Positions 6,344 to 15,648 of a stretch of DNA of 16,504 nt are shown here, in pieces. The stretch's first letter is position 1, and the number at the start of each line of letters is the position of its first letter. The stretch spans positions 1 through 16,504 of the forward strand of contig JAGAXP010000125.1 of NCBI GenBank assembly GCA_017940955.1, given 5' to 3'. Source of the DNA: Oribacterium sp. (lineage in GTDB: Bacteria; Bacillota_A; Clostridia; Lachnospirales; Lachnospiraceae). A model generated the notes under the pieces. The model worked only from the letters and a program-made list of their open reading frames with translations, did no database searches and was not told the DNA's origin. A program made the translations under genes and the position numbers.

Positions 6344-7267
6344 TCAGTGGCATTTTTTACATGCATCAAATCCACATGCAGTTGCCGTGTCAACTGTTGT
6401 ATATATAGGATCATCCATTCCTGAACAGCTTGAATTTGAGTGGTATTTTTTTCCTCCGTTTCTTGGAACCCAGCATGCGCTGCCTGTTGTCGGTCCCATT
6501 TGCAAAACTGCGAGAGCATTTGGACTTTCAGTTCCGTTGGCTACTGTAGATTTATCCACTTGCTGTGCTGCCTGCTGTGCAGCGGCTTCTTCAGCCGCCT
6601 TTTGTGCTGCTGCAGCTTCTTCTGCAGCTTTCTGTGCAGCAGCCTCTTCTGCCGCCTTTTGTGCTGCAGCTTCCTCTGCTGCCTTTTGCGCAGCGGCTTC
6701 CTCCGCTGCCTTTTGCGCTGCAGCTTCTTCTGCCTTCTTTGCCTCAGCTTCTTCAGCTGCCTTTTTTTCTGCTTCTTCCTCTGCTGCTTTCTTCGCTACC
6801 TCAGCTTCTTCTGCCGCTTTTTTTGAGGCTGCCTCCTCTTCGGCAGTTTTCTCTGCAACAGCATCTTCCTCTGTGGTTGCCATTGTGATGTCTTCAGATG
6901 ATTCTTCATTCGAAATAACAGATGGCATTGATCTTTCAACAACCTCAGTTGATGACTCAGCGACAGTTGAAATGTCTGTAGTCAAATCTGTGTCAGTTGA
7001 CGAGGGAACTGCTGCAAACATAAATATATTTGCTATCAACCATATCCCAGCAGCGCCAAGTATTTTATGAGATTTTTTTAGATTAGGAAGCTTTGGAAAT
7101 AAAAATTTCGAGCTTAGCGGTGAGACTATGAATCCAAATACCGCAAACAAAATGCCTCCAAGTATCCCAACTCCCCCAAAGGCCAACGTGCCCAGTGCCA
7201 TTAGCCACATAAATGCAGCAATAATCCACCTGATCACATTTAAGAAACCACCCGAATTGTTCTTCAT
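6344..7267 (-). CDS. Membrane protein with Glu/Ala/Lys helical repeats and Cys/His C-terminal motif
   Basis: This 307-residue protein has two hydrophobic segments near residues 10-50 and a third near 70-88. A Ser/Thr/Glu-rich linker follows, then about 100 residues of Ala/Glu/Lys/Gln repeats (roughly 137-238) that should form a long single helix or coiled coil. The C-terminus contains KKYHSNSSCSGM, then CGFDACKKCH. This resembles the small YH-x-C...C-x-x-C domain found at the ends of secreted nuclease-like and ComEC-associated proteins, and it probably binds a metal. The topology would place that motif outside the membrane. AAGGAGGA precedes the ATG by about ten bases. The next gene is the ComEC-like hydrolase, so a shared surface role is plausible. 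Confidence 0.8.
   Translation of the reverse strand: MKNNSGGFLNVIRWIIAAFMWLMALGTLAFGGVGILGGILFAVFGFIVSPLSSKFLFPKLPNLKKSHKILGAAGIWLIANIFMFAAVPSSTDTDLTTDISTVAESSTEVVERSMPSVISNEESSEDITMATTEEDAVAEKTAEEEAASKKAAEEAEVAKKAAEEEAEKKAAEEAEAKKAEEAAAQKAAEEAAAQKAAEEAAAQKAAEEAAAQKAAEEAAAAQKAAEEAAAQQAAQQVDKSTVANGTESPNALAVLQMGPTTGSACWVPRNGGKKYHSNSSCSGMDDPIYTTVDTATACGFDACKKCH
6560..6850 (-). repeat. Coding repeats encoding AAEEAAAQK-type units
   Basis: Within the membrane protein gene, a 27-base unit encoding about nine residues (AAEEAAAQK) recurs at least five times, with one copy holding an extra Ala. It blends into looser KKAAEEAE-type copies upstream. Synonymous codons vary between copies, so the array is old and selected at protein level, not a fresh slippage product. 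The antisense frame through it is long only because of this repetition. Confidence 0.8.
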
Positions 7268-7312
7268 ACTGATTAAATCCTCCTTCCTACTATATAAAAG
7301 TATTTAGCTTTA

Positions 7313-7969
7313 TCACTCTTTTATCAAAGTATAAACATTATTACCACCTTGATTCATACCATTGAAATATGTTGTTTGATTTACTTCATAATATACCCCA
7401 TAGGTTATTCCACCGCCGCCATCCCGAGTTCCAACCACTTTGATTTCACCAACTGTCGGCACCTTAAATGGAACTGGTTTGTTTTTTATCATAAACGGAT
7501 CCCCTAAAGCATTTCCATCAACAAATATTTGTACATAATCCCCATCCTCTGCTGCATAATCCCACACATATATGGTAGTTTCATCATCAGATGATGAATG
7601 AGTAATAGTCAAATCGCCACCAATATAGCTTTCATCCTTTGCCATAAGCTTTGTTCCGGCAGTAAGGGTGGTTGACATATGTGTTTCAAGCGCAGTTTCC
7701 GCATCTACGCTTGTATCTACTCTTGCCCCCGTAGCTCCCATCCCATAAACAACCATAGCAATTATACCGGCGATACATAAAACTCCGGCACCCGTCTTTA
7801 TCCGCTTTGTAAAAGAAGACATATCATTCCCGTGCGTTTGCGTGTTGTTCTGCGGTATATTTGAAATGTATTCTACGTTATTTTCGAGCGGTTTATATTG
7901 ATTAGTCTGAGATCCATGTATATTTCTATTACCTGATTCATTGGATTGCTCGCGCTTTATATCATTCAT
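7313..7969 (-). CDS. Single-pass membrane protein with extracytoplasmic domain
   Basis: This 218-residue protein has a polar, Asn/Gln-rich cytoplasmic tail of about 55 residues and one membrane helix (about 60-79). A predicted beta-rich outer domain follows, with segments such as TIYVWDYAAEDGDYVQIFVD, KVPTVGEIKVVGTRDGGGG and YGVYYEVNQTTYFNG. I do not recognise the family. The outer domain suggests a surface-exposed binding module. AAGGAGAAG precedes the ATG. It lies between two other membrane protein genes of the operon, 45 bases from the next and 11 from the previous. Confidence 0.8.
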   Translation of the reverse strand: MNDIKREQSNESGNRNIHGSQTNQYKPLENNVEYISNIPQNNTQTHGNDMSSFTKRIKTGAGVLCIAGIIAMVVYGMGATGARVDTSVDAETALETHMSTTLTAGTKLMAKDESYIGGDLTITHSSSDDETTIYVWDYAAEDGDYVQIFVDGNALGDPFMIKNKPVPFKVPTVGEIKVVGTRDGGGGITYGVYYEVNQTTYFNGMNQGGNNVYTLIKE

Positions 7970-7980
7970 CTCTCTTCTCC

Positions 7981-8433
7981 TTATTCAACCCTGTCATACT
8001 TATGAAGCACCATAGGATACTTCTTTAAGTAAATGCACATCGCAGCTCGACAAACAACAACCTGGACGATCATTATTATCACTGTCACAATATGTCGTGG
8101 TGTACTTATTACAGAAAAACCTTTAGCGAGGATTGATTCTGCAATCGAAAGGATAAATAGATGCATCGTAAACATCATACTAAAAGGATATAACCACGGG
8201 AACTTATAGTAACACCTTCTAAATGCTGGAACCCATCCTGTAATTGCAAATATCAGTCCTGCAAGAAAACAGAATACCAACCCAATAGGTTGCGTAGCGA
8301 ATCCGCTCTTAAGCATCCCAACAATATCAGCAAAAAAAATCATCAGCAGGACAAACACACCAAAAATAATAGTCCATACAAGAACCCCCAAAAACCATAT
8401 TGCAGCAAAGATGTTTGATATTGTATTCTTCAT
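7981..8433 (-). CDS. Small four-helix integral membrane protein
   Basis: This 150-residue, strongly hydrophobic protein has about four membrane segments: WFLGVLVWTIIFGVFVLLM, LVFCFLAGLIFAI, FSMMFTMHLFILSIA and VTVIIMIVQVVVC. The frame is open from 8505, but that start lies inside the AAA gene. The ATG at 8433 is preceded by AGGAGGTG seven bases before, in the last codons of the AAA gene, which decides the start. The family is not recognised. Tight spacing (four bases after the AAA stop) suggests coupled production, and it may be the membrane dock for the AAA protein. Confidence 0.82.
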   Translation of the reverse strand: MKNTISNIFAAIWFLGVLVWTIIFGVFVLLMIFFADIVGMLKSGFATQPIGLVFCFLAGLIFAITGWVPAFRRCYYKFPWLYPFSMMFTMHLFILSIAESILAKGFSVISTPRHIVTVIIMIVQVVVCRAAMCIYLKKYPMVLHKYDRVE

Positions 8434-8437
8434 ACAG

Positions 8438-11400
8438 TTACACCTCCTGTAGATCGTCTTTTGTAATTGTAACCAAAGACTCTTTAGATAGATTGCTTTC
8501 GCCACTTAACCGCAAAGCCTGACTATTAAGAGATTTTTCGAATACATTTCTGACATAGCGTCCATTACCAAACTTTTCGTTTTGTCTTGCTTTGTCCAGT
8601 TTTTCCCTTAATAATTCTCTCCCCTCTTCATCCAATACATATCCTTGTTCTGAATACATTTTTTCAGCAATTTTCATCAGCTCATCTGTAGTGTAATCAG
8701 GAAACTCTATTATGTTAGCGAATCTCGATTCTAAGCCAGCATTCTTACTCAGGAAATTATTCATATCCTCGCTGTATCCAGCAAGAATTACCACCAACTT
8801 GTCTCTGTTATCATCCATCATTTTAACAAGCGTATCAATTGCTTCCTGCCCGAAGTCATTCTCGCCGCCCTGAGCAAGAGAATATGCTTCGTCTATGAAC
8901 AAAACACCACCCAAGGCTGTTTCTATCACTTGTCGCGTTTTTATAGCAGTCTGTCCAACATAACCAGCAACAAGCCCTGCTCTATCAGTTTCAATCAACT
9001 TATTTGATTGAATAACATTCATATTATATAGGACTTCCGCAACAGTTCGTGCCATCATAGTTTTTCCTGTTCCTGGATTACCCGCAAATATCATATGCAT
9101 TGTCTGGGTATTGTCTGTCTTTAATCCAGCACGTTTTCTTTCCGTCTGCATCTTCAGTCGAGCATTAAGACTACGAATATATTTTTTTACGGATTCCAAC
9201 CCAATTACCTTTGAGAGCTCCTGTTCCAAATCATAGTTAGCTGACGAGTTTACTTCAGCTTTTACATCTGATGCAATTATCCTTGTAAGATCCGAACCTG
9301 TAACATCTGCCTCGGCTATTCTCGAACTCTGTCTCCTGATGATATCCTCAATAAAGTTTCGAACCATTCGTCCATTACCAGAATTTACTGATGCATGTTT
9401 TTTAAGTCCGTCGATTTCTTCCTTAAATAGTTCTTCAGCATCGGATTCCATCATGAATCCACGCGCGCTTATCATCCGCTTTCCAATCTCGAATAATTCT
9501 TCGCTTGAATAGTCAGGAAATTCAATAAATAAAGGAAATCGTGATTCCAAACCCGAATTAGCCTTCATAAATTCCTTCATTTCTTTGCTATATCCCGCAA
9601 GTATGACCACAATTTCACCCCTATAATCCTCAATCAGCTTTACAAGAGTATCTATGCACTCGCGTCCGAACCCACTACCATCATTTGTGATCGCATATGC
9701 TTCATCAATAAAAAGGACTCCCCCAAGAGCAGATTTAAATACTTCCTCCGTCTTCTGTGCGGTTTGACCAACATATCCAGCAACTAATCCCGCTTTATCC
9801 GTTTCAATCAATTGCCCGGATTTCAACATATCCATAGAATGAAGCATCTCAGCAACAATCCTTGCCATAGTTGTTTTGCCTGTACCGGGATTTCCAGCAA
9901 AAATCATGTTCAATGATTGAGTAGTATCTACCGCTATATTGGCATTTTTTCTCTTTTTATTCGCCTGAAGAATTGTATACTGAGTCCTGATTAATTTTTT
10001 AACATTCTCCATTCCAATAACTTCTGCAAGACTCTTTTCAAGATCAAATTCAACTATTTTATCAAATCCAAAATCCGCCGGAATTAACAACTCCATGTTA
10101 TCCTTTGGATTCAGAACGATTCTCTGCGATTGTTTTAATATTGCTTCTTCAATAATATTTCTAACCAGACGTCCATTTCCACTGTCATTCTTCCCTTTTA
10201 TCTGATGTTTATCAAATGTATGACGTAATCCCTCATCACACAGGTCGGAAATCTTGTATCCCTTCGAAGCGGCCGTCACTTCTGCGATTTTACACATTTC
10301 ATCTGTGTTATAGTCTTCAAAATGAACAACGTTGGGAAATCTCGACCTTAACCCGCTGTTAGCTTTAAGGAATTCCTGCATTTCATCCTCGTAGCCCGCA
10401 AGTATCACGACAAGATCATCCCTATAGTCTTCCATACCTTTCACAAGAGCATCAATTGCTTCCAAACCAAATGTATCTTCCTTACCTCTACTAAGTGAAT
10501 ACGCTTCATCAATAAAAAGCACACCTCCGATAGCACCTTTAATTACATCAGTAGTCTTTACAGCAGTGTGCCCGGCATACTGGCCAACCAAATCTGCCCT
10601 TGTCACTTCGCACAAATGCCCTGAAGAAAGAACTCCTATAGCCTTTAAGTATTTTGCAACAATTCTTGCTATAGTCGTCTTGCCGGTACCGGGGTTCCCA
10701 ACAAAAATCATATGCATGGAAACATCCGATTTTCTTAACCCCCTGCCTTCTCTCATCTGCTGAACCTTATAATTGTTTTCAAGGTTCAGAACATATTCCT
10801 TAACCTTCGCAAGACCTATGACCTGATCCAGTTCTTTACGAGCTTCTTCAATCTCCATCACATTAAAATTTTTAAGATACTCAGATGCTCGTATAATCTC
10901 TCCACCCTTTAACAGGACACAATATCCACCATCAAATACTATTTTCGCACTCTCATCGTCCCATAGCTTTTCCTGAAGCTTCATTTCTGACAAAGTATCA
11001 TACAATTGAACATCTATATATTCTGATAATGCCTTTACACCTTGAGTTGAATGGTAGTGCTGACACAATTCATTTATAAGCGTCTCATCAAACTCTACCT
11101 GAATATGCAAGTTGGTTTTGCATTTACGAGCCATATTGACGCAAAGAGTGTATACCAAATCTCTTATCTGGCTATCCAAGATAGAATCAAGGGTTATGAT
11201 ATCTCCCAGTTCCTTTACAATCTTATTCCCTAACGCTGAAACAATCTTTGTTTGAGGTATTGTTGTCGTGAACACAAAAAACTTTCCATTTGAAGCAATG
11301 CCCGAAATCAGTTCAGTATTAAGCACCCCTGTCGCCTCAACAAGACTGCCATTATTCATCATATATCTTTTTGAAAGTTTATAAGTCCCCTCCGTTAAAA

Positions 11401-12076
11401 GCTGATAGATTATATCAAGCTGAGAAATAGATGCCTTATCCACATTCTCAAACAAGGCTGTCTCTGTGTTTTTATTTAATGCTTTATAAAGATCACTCAA
11501 AAACAATCCATTTGAGGAGTCTGCAGCATAGTCATCAAAATCCATAATTGATACTTCGTCATATCTGAAAACTTTCCTTTGTCTTAATATAGTATTTATG
11601 CACTTTATCGCATATGTTTTTCCACGACTCTCCTCTCCAATAATAAGTATTGAATTTTTAGGCTTTGTATTATCAAATCCTTTAACATAAGGTCTCTGAA
11701 ATGCTTTGCACAACGAATTCCTATCTTTATCAGAGCCAACCCAATATGTTTTTAAAGAATCTGCCAATGTATCAAAAGCGTCATTTGCCCTTGAAACAGT
11801 TTTTGTATCTTCTTTTGCGGGGGTATATTGTTGCTTCGGCGTTACCTTGGTTGGTGTAGCAGCCGGAGAAGCTAATACACTTTGCATAGGTTGATGAGCC
11901 TGCGAAATCGGAGCGGATTGCTGTTGTGTTGAACCAGCTGAATACGTCTGAGCCGCAGTCTGGCGCACATCCGACACAGGCTGAGATTGCGCTATGAATC
12001 CCCTTTCATCGACATTTGCTTTTATTTGATACTCCGGAAATAGAAACTCAAATATTTCCTTTGTTTTTCCTGTCAT
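8438..12076 (-). CDS. 1212-residue protein with four AAA+ modules (one Clp-like degenerate, three CbxX/CfxQ-like)
   Basis: This is a large cytoplasmic ATPase. Residues 1-100 form a Gln/Pro/Thr-rich linker. Module one (about 110-420) has Walker A GEESRGKT (147-154) but a decayed Walker B, LFENVDKAS, in place of FDE, and its layout recalls ClpA/B-type AAA+. Modules two to four are tandem CbxX/CfxQ (SpoVK/EccA-like) modules with Walker A GNPGTGKT at about 459, 726 and 997. Each has the Walker B GGVLFIDEAY and the VILAGY sensor segment. Repeat spacing is about 270 residues. Three active modules suggest a substrate remodeller acting as a ring or stack. AGGAGG precedes the ATG by eight bases. It sits between the DUF4236 gene and the membrane protein genes and is likely the motor of this operon. 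Confidence 0.93.
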   Translation of the reverse strand: MTGKTKEIFEFLFPEYQIKANVDERGFIAQSQPVSDVRQTAAQTYSAGSTQQQSAPISQAHQPMQSVLASPAATPTKVTPKQQYTPAKEDTKTVSRANDAFDTLADSLKTYWVGSDKDRNSLCKAFQRPYVKGFDNTKPKNSILIIGEESRGKTYAIKCINTILRQRKVFRYDEVSIMDFDDYAADSSNGLFLSDLYKALNKNTETALFENVDKASISQLDIIYQLLTEGTYKLSKRYMMNNGSLVEATGVLNTELISGIASNGKFFVFTTTIPQTKIVSALGNKIVKELGDIITLDSILDSQIRDLVYTLCVNMARKCKTNLHIQVEFDETLINELCQHYHSTQGVKALSEYIDVQLYDTLSEMKLQEKLWDDESAKIVFDGGYCVLLKGGEIIRASEYLKNFNVMEIEEARKELDQVIGLAKVKEYVLNLENNYKVQQMREGRGLRKSDVSMHMIFVGNPGTGKTTIARIVAKYLKAIGVLSSGHLCEVTRADLVGQYAGHTAVKTTDVIKGAIGGVLFIDEAYSLSRGKEDTFGLEAIDALVKGMEDYRDDLVVILAGYEDEMQEFLKANSGLRSRFPNVVHFEDYNTDEMCKIAEVTAASKGYKISDLCDEGLRHTFDKHQIKGKNDSGNGRLVRNIIEEAILKQSQRIVLNPKDNMELLIPADFGFDKIVEFDLEKSLAEVIGMENVKKLIRTQYTILQANKKRKNANIAVDTTQSLNMIFAGNPGTGKTTMARIVAEMLHSMDMLKSGQLIETDKAGLVAGYVGQTAQKTEEVFKSALGGVLFIDEAYAITNDGSGFGRECIDTLVKLIEDYRGEIVVILAGYSKEMKEFMKANSGLESRFPLFIEFPDYSSEELFEIGKRMISARGFMMESDAEELFKEEIDGLKKHASVNSGNGRMVRNFIEDIIRRQSSRIAEADVTGSDLTRIIASDVKAEVNSSANYDLEQELSKVIGLESVKKYIRSLNARLKMQTERKRAGLKTDNTQTMHMIFAGNPGTGKTMMARTVAEVLYNMNVIQSNKLIETDRAGLVAGYVGQTAIKTRQVIETALGGVLFIDEAYSLAQGGENDFGQEAIDTLVKMMDDNRDKLVVILAGYSEDMNNFLSKNAGLESRFANIIEFPDYTTDELMKIAEKMYSEQGYVLDEEGRELLREKLDKARQNEKFGNGRYVRNVFEKSLNSQALRLSGESNLSKESLVTITKDDLQEV

Positions 12077-12100
12077 AATATATGCCTCCTCACCAGTTCC

Positions 12101-13840
12101 TTATAAGTAGTTCAATATATACCGAATCCACTTACCTGTATTTTCGGCGAGCTCATCAAATGAACCATCTATCTGTTTGTCTTTACCGCTGTTACCTAAC
12201 GGATACCTAATCCAAGATTGTCCGTTTTTAACGCTAAAGGCTCCTATATTCTGTCCCTTATAGATCACTTCGATACTGCCATCATTGTTACGATTTAATG
12301 TATAGTTGTTATTTAGACCATTTTTCTCTAAGCCAGTCAGGAATGCATCAATAAGAACCGCCTCTCGTTCATCTATGCTGATAGAATATGATTTTGAATG
12401 AGCTTGTGATATAGATACATTGCCAATCACCTTGTTATACTCTGGTATGGGCAACATCTGCGTTTCGCTCTCTTTATACGGTATATCGGATATCTGCACG
12501 ATTTTATCAGTGGTCTCATATGGCTCAATTCTTTTCATAAGCATACCGCTTGTGATATTACTTCTGTTCTCGAATCTCATGCAGAAATCCTTAGGATTAA
12601 CGTTTTTGAGAACACTGTTCTCAAAAATATCGCGGGTGAACTTTATTGAGTATACATACTCGTCTTCTATCTCTCCCGCTTTATTTCGGCGCTGTGTATA
12701 TCCAGATATAACAATGCCATAAATAGCAGGACTTACATTAAAGATATTTGATGCAATAAAGATAGCAAGTCCAAAAACGAGATTAACATACTCCTGCTTT
12801 AATGTTGCCTGACTCTTCTTCTTTTCTTTTAGATTTCCGCTTGCCAGTCTTACGACCTCGTCTTCTGGGATGTCTTCTATCTCCGGCAAATCCACATCAA
12901 GATACATTACATGCTCATTCTGATGCCATTCGTAATCTACATTTATTTCTACAGGCAACTCACAGGACGAAATCCAGGATTCTACGCCTTCACTAACCGT
13001 CTGATCTTCTCCGTTTATCAAATCCTGCATATACTGCCTGCTTGAATTGAATTCCGCATTATATCTCTGTGTTTCTGATATCTCGTTATTAGTTTCTTCT
13101 ATATCAAAGGCTTCTTTTTGCTGCGTCCACAAGGATATGGCTGAATTCATTCGATTCTGAAGGTTTGATTCTACATACTCCTTACGCAGTTTCCCTACTG
13201 TAAGAATATTTCCATGAACACTCTCCTTTGCCTCATCAAATAACTGCTTCCGAACGATATCCTCCGTAGGATAAGGGACTTCATACTGTTTTCTTTGATA
13301 TACCGGTGGTCTAAGGCTGTTCAGTATCTCTATATATTGTTCCTGCCTGTCAACCTTCGGAGACAATTTATATATCTCGATAAATCTATCATTTTCAGCC
13401 TTTGCTTCGTTATATGCTTCAGTTAGTTTTTCCTGTCGCTGGTTTTCAAGATTCTGAACCATACTCTTATAGGAATCTGTTACTTTAATTTTTCTTAAAA
13501 CCGACTGGTCATAAATTGGATTTCCACGATTGTCCTGTATTTCAACCTTTCCATCTTGATTCATCTTTAACTGAACCGACCCTGGAAGTACAACACCAGA
13601 TGTTCTTCTTGCTCCGGAAGAAGTGCTTTTGTGCGAAGAAGATCTTGACTTGTGATGACTTGTTAGTTGCGTTCTATACGATAGACCTGTCCCGGGAATT
13701 CCAAACGTCGCACTTGTCCCACGTCCACCAAAATTCATGGAATGACCACGCCCGCCAAGAGATAAACTAGCTCCCGATTTTGAGAAGTTAATCTTTACTC
13801 CTTTGCATATTCTCACCGATTTTCTAAATCGTAATCCCAT
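12101..13840 (-). CDS. DUF4236 protein with coiled coil and conserved C-terminal domain
   Basis: The N-terminus (1-57) is a clear DUF4236 domain: MGLRFRKSVRICKGVKINFS, then a Gly/Ser-rich repeat ending in GIPGTGLSYRT. A Ser/Arg/Lys linker (60-82) and a charged helical region (about 115-285) follow. The C-terminal part includes a hydrophobic segment, YVNLVFGLAIFIASNIFNVS (351-370), then GIVISGYTQRRNKAGEIEDE, DEYVYSIKFTRD and a MRFENRSNITSGML stretch, which recur in long DUF4236 proteins as I recall them. The hydrophobic segment could be a buried core and not a membrane helix. Function is unknown. GAGG lies eight bases before the ATG, and the next gene starts 24 bases after the stop. Confidence 0.85.
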   Translation of the reverse strand: MGLRFRKSVRICKGVKINFSKSGASLSLGGRGHSMNFGGRGTSATFGIPGTGLSYRTQLTSHHKSRSSSHKSTSSGARRTSGVVLPGSVQLKMNQDGKVEIQDNRGNPIYDQSVLRKIKVTDSYKSMVQNLENQRQEKLTEAYNEAKAENDRFIEIYKLSPKVDRQEQYIEILNSLRPPVYQRKQYEVPYPTEDIVRKQLFDEAKESVHGNILTVGKLRKEYVESNLQNRMNSAISLWTQQKEAFDIEETNNEISETQRYNAEFNSSRQYMQDLINGEDQTVSEGVESWISSCELPVEINVDYEWHQNEHVMYLDVDLPEIEDIPEDEVVRLASGNLKEKKKSQATLKQEYVNLVFGLAIFIASNIFNVSPAIYGIVISGYTQRRNKAGEIEDEYVYSIKFTRDIFENSVLKNVNPKDFCMRFENRSNITSGMLMKRIEPYETTDKIVQISDIPYKESETQMLPIPEYNKVIGNVSISQAHSKSYSISIDEREAVLIDAFLTGLEKNGLNNNYTLNRNNDGSIEVIYKGQNIGAFSVKNGQSWIRYPLGNSGKDKQIDGSFDELAENTGKWIRYILNYL

Positions 13841-13866
13841 AAAAGATACCTCGAACAGTTTATGTT

Positions 13867-15198
13867 TTAGTCAATAAACAAATCAAATTTATACTCTGAT
13901 CCCGAAGACGAATGCTTTATATAAACTGATATATCGCCCAAATCTCCCTTAATAAGCGTATTTAATTCGTCCGGTCTATATTCAGAGTATTCATCTTGTA
14001 TCATTTGTACTGTTATTGATGAGTCGATAATCGGAAGAATAGACTCAAGTGCCTTTTTTGCCCCATCAGCATCGTTGAAACTGCCATATATTCTAAGATT
14101 TTTATATGTCAATGTTCCATCAGAAAACATTCCCGGTTTTGAAGCTATGATTTCAAAAGTCGAATCGGTAGCCTCTCCAAAAGTACCTACGCTCTCATTA
14201 AAAGCCTGCAAACGATATTCTGTCCTATAATGCTCTGTATGAATATCATAATTTGTTGAATTGGTTATTTTATTATCAGCAACCGAATTATAATCTTCTA
14301 TAAAATCAGCTATCAAGGCATACATATCGTCTGATGTTATCTCTTTATCATCCGTAGATGTTTCTGAAGTTTCGCCATTTCTATTATCAACCAGCTCAAC
14401 AGAATCCACGGTATCATCACCAAGAATCGTACATTCGATTCTCACATAATAATCGCCTTTATATGCATCATCATTACTGATGACTTTTGCTTCTTCCTGA
14501 GTTTCAGCCACTTTAAATAACTCTCGCCCCGTTCCCGTTCTTCGCGAATCTGTATATAATCCATATTCTTTAGCCATATCTTTTATGTTGTCCACAGTGC
14601 CTGACTTAAGGAACTCGTCATAAAAATCTGCCAAAGGATCTTCTGAAATAATTTGCACGGAATTAACCGGTTCGCTTTCGCTTGTCTTTACATTGGAGTT
14701 TTCCAATTGGCTATCTACATTAGAATCATCCGTATCGGATGCTACAACCACTCCATCATCATTAGATGATTGTTTATTACTACTATCGTTGGAGCTACCT
14801 GAAAAACCTATGAGCAGATAGAATATCCACGCAACGGCTATAACCCCATACTTTAATATGGGATTCATATCTTTCTTTCTTAATAAAAGAATTGTTAACG
14901 GAACCGGGAATATAAATATCCAACCGAGCACCCACAACCAGGTTTTTCTCTTTGGTTTTTGTTGCACATATCCTTTATACTGCTGTTGTGCATTAAACTG
15001 TTGCGATTCTGCCTGTGCTCGCTGTCTTCCTTTTTCAAACTGATAGCCGGTTTCTTCTGCATTATCATATTGAACGTGCTGCACTTCATCATCGAGATAC
15101 AGATTATTACCGCAGTAATTACAGGTTAGATTCTTTTTATCTGCATCAACCTGAATTGAGGCTCCACAGTTGGGACAAACCATATTAACTATCTTCAT
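13867..15198 (-). CDS. Zinc-ribbon two-TM membrane protein with large outer domain
   Basis: This 443-residue protein opens with a zinc ribbon (Cys8, Cys11, Cys26, Cys29: CPNCG and CNYCG). A Gln-rich linker, two membrane helices (about 86-105 and 116-131), a Ser/Asp/Asn-rich low-complexity linker (132-185) and a long acidic C-terminal region follow. The C-terminal part is rich in predicted strands and short helices and probably lies outside the membrane. The family is not recognised beyond the zinc ribbon. GGAGG lies seven bases before the ATG. A promoter candidate lies just upstream, so this may be the first gene still expressed from its own signal. Confidence 0.82.
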   Translation of the reverse strand: MKIVNMVCPNCGASIQVDADKKNLTCNYCGNNLYLDDEVQHVQYDNAEETGYQFEKGRQRAQAESQQFNAQQQYKGYVQQKPKRKTWLWVLGWIFIFPVPLTILLLRKKDMNPILKYGVIAVAWIFYLLIGFSGSSNDSSNKQSSNDDGVVVASDTDDSNVDSQLENSNVKTSESEPVNSVQIISEDPLADFYDEFLKSGTVDNIKDMAKEYGLYTDSRRTGTGRELFKVAETQEEAKVISNDDAYKGDYYVRIECTILGDDTVDSVELVDNRNGETSETSTDDKEITSDDMYALIADFIEDYNSVADNKITNSTNYDIHTEHYRTEYRLQAFNESVGTFGEATDSTFEIIASKPGMFSDGTLTYKNLRIYGSFNDADGAKKALESILPIIDSSITVQMIQDEYSEYRPDELNTLIKGDLGDISVYIKHSSSGSEYKFDLFID

Positions 15199-15228
15199 CT
15201 TTAAACCTCCAAACTATCATGGGCGAGA

Positions 15229-15257
15229 ATAATATCTCACACAGGGTTATCGATCAA
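15229..15257 (-). promoter_or_regulatory. Candidate internal promoter
   Basis: On the minus strand, TTGATC (complement of 15252-15257) and TATTAT (complement of 15229-15234) are separated by exactly 17 bases. The start point would fall near 15222, about 24 bases before the zinc-ribbon gene ATG. The -10 box matches five of six consensus positions and the -35 box four of six. The -35 box lies in the last codons of the CFI-box gene. Confidence 0.4.
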
Positions 15258-15624
15258 TATATGGTGTATCCTGAATTCCTTTTTTCTTAAGATTCTCAAC
15301 AAAGGAATCAAGTAATATACGCCAATGTGTAGTAACTTTTTTACTCCCTCCGAAAAGCTTTACCAGAGAAGGACTTATGGCATAATACAACGATATAAAT
15401 CTTCTACCAAACCATGATTGTTCCAAAATGTCATCTCGGAAACGTCGTAAAACCCAAACCTGCGGGCAGTCATATGATCCATAAACACATGTTGCCACAT
15501 AGCAACCGCTCTTCTTCCTTTTCTTTTTGGGATATAGCATCTGATGAACGGCGGAATTCTTATTTCGCTTTTTTTGTAGCTTTTTTGAATAATCTCCCAC
15601 GGGATTAGTGTGATACTTTGCCAT
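15247..15624 (-). CDS. CFI-box-CTERM domain protein
   Basis: This 125-residue protein has a basic N-terminus (1-39, with KKRKKS) and a CFI-box domain: CYVATCVYGSYDCPQVWVLR (41-60), then RFRDDILEQSWFGRRFISLY, an SPSLV motif and C-terminal helices. The family is known by the pattern CFIATAAYGS...LRRFRD. It is usually found at the C-terminus of various proteins, and its molecular role is not known to me. Here the domain makes up nearly the whole protein, with only a basic tail in front. AAGGAG precedes the ATG by about seven bases. It lies 24 bases after the truncated channel gene. Confidence 0.88.
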   Translation of the reverse strand: MAKYHTNPVGDYSKKLQKKRNKNSAVHQMLYPKKKRKKSGCYVATCVYGSYDCPQVWVLRRFRDDILEQSWFGRRFISLYYAISPSLVKLFGGSKKVTTHWRILLDSFVENLKKKGIQDTPYIDR

Positions 15625-15648
15625 ATTGATGCTCCTTATATTGTAAAT

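Noticed and set aside
6560..6850. Possible CRISPR-like or tandem DNA repeat array
   Set aside because: Copies are in frame, lack spacers and differ at synonymous sites, so they are protein repeats.
6387..7070. Plus-strand frame of 227 codons rich in Ala, Ser, Phe and Cys
   Set aside because: It is the antisense of the Glu/Ala/Lys coding repeats, and the opposite strand encodes a membrane protein with a good ribosome binding site.
8438..12076. Reading the AAA protein as EccA of a type VII secretion system
   Set aside because: The CbxX-like modules are related to EccA, but no EccC ATPase, WXG100 substrate or other ESX gene is present.
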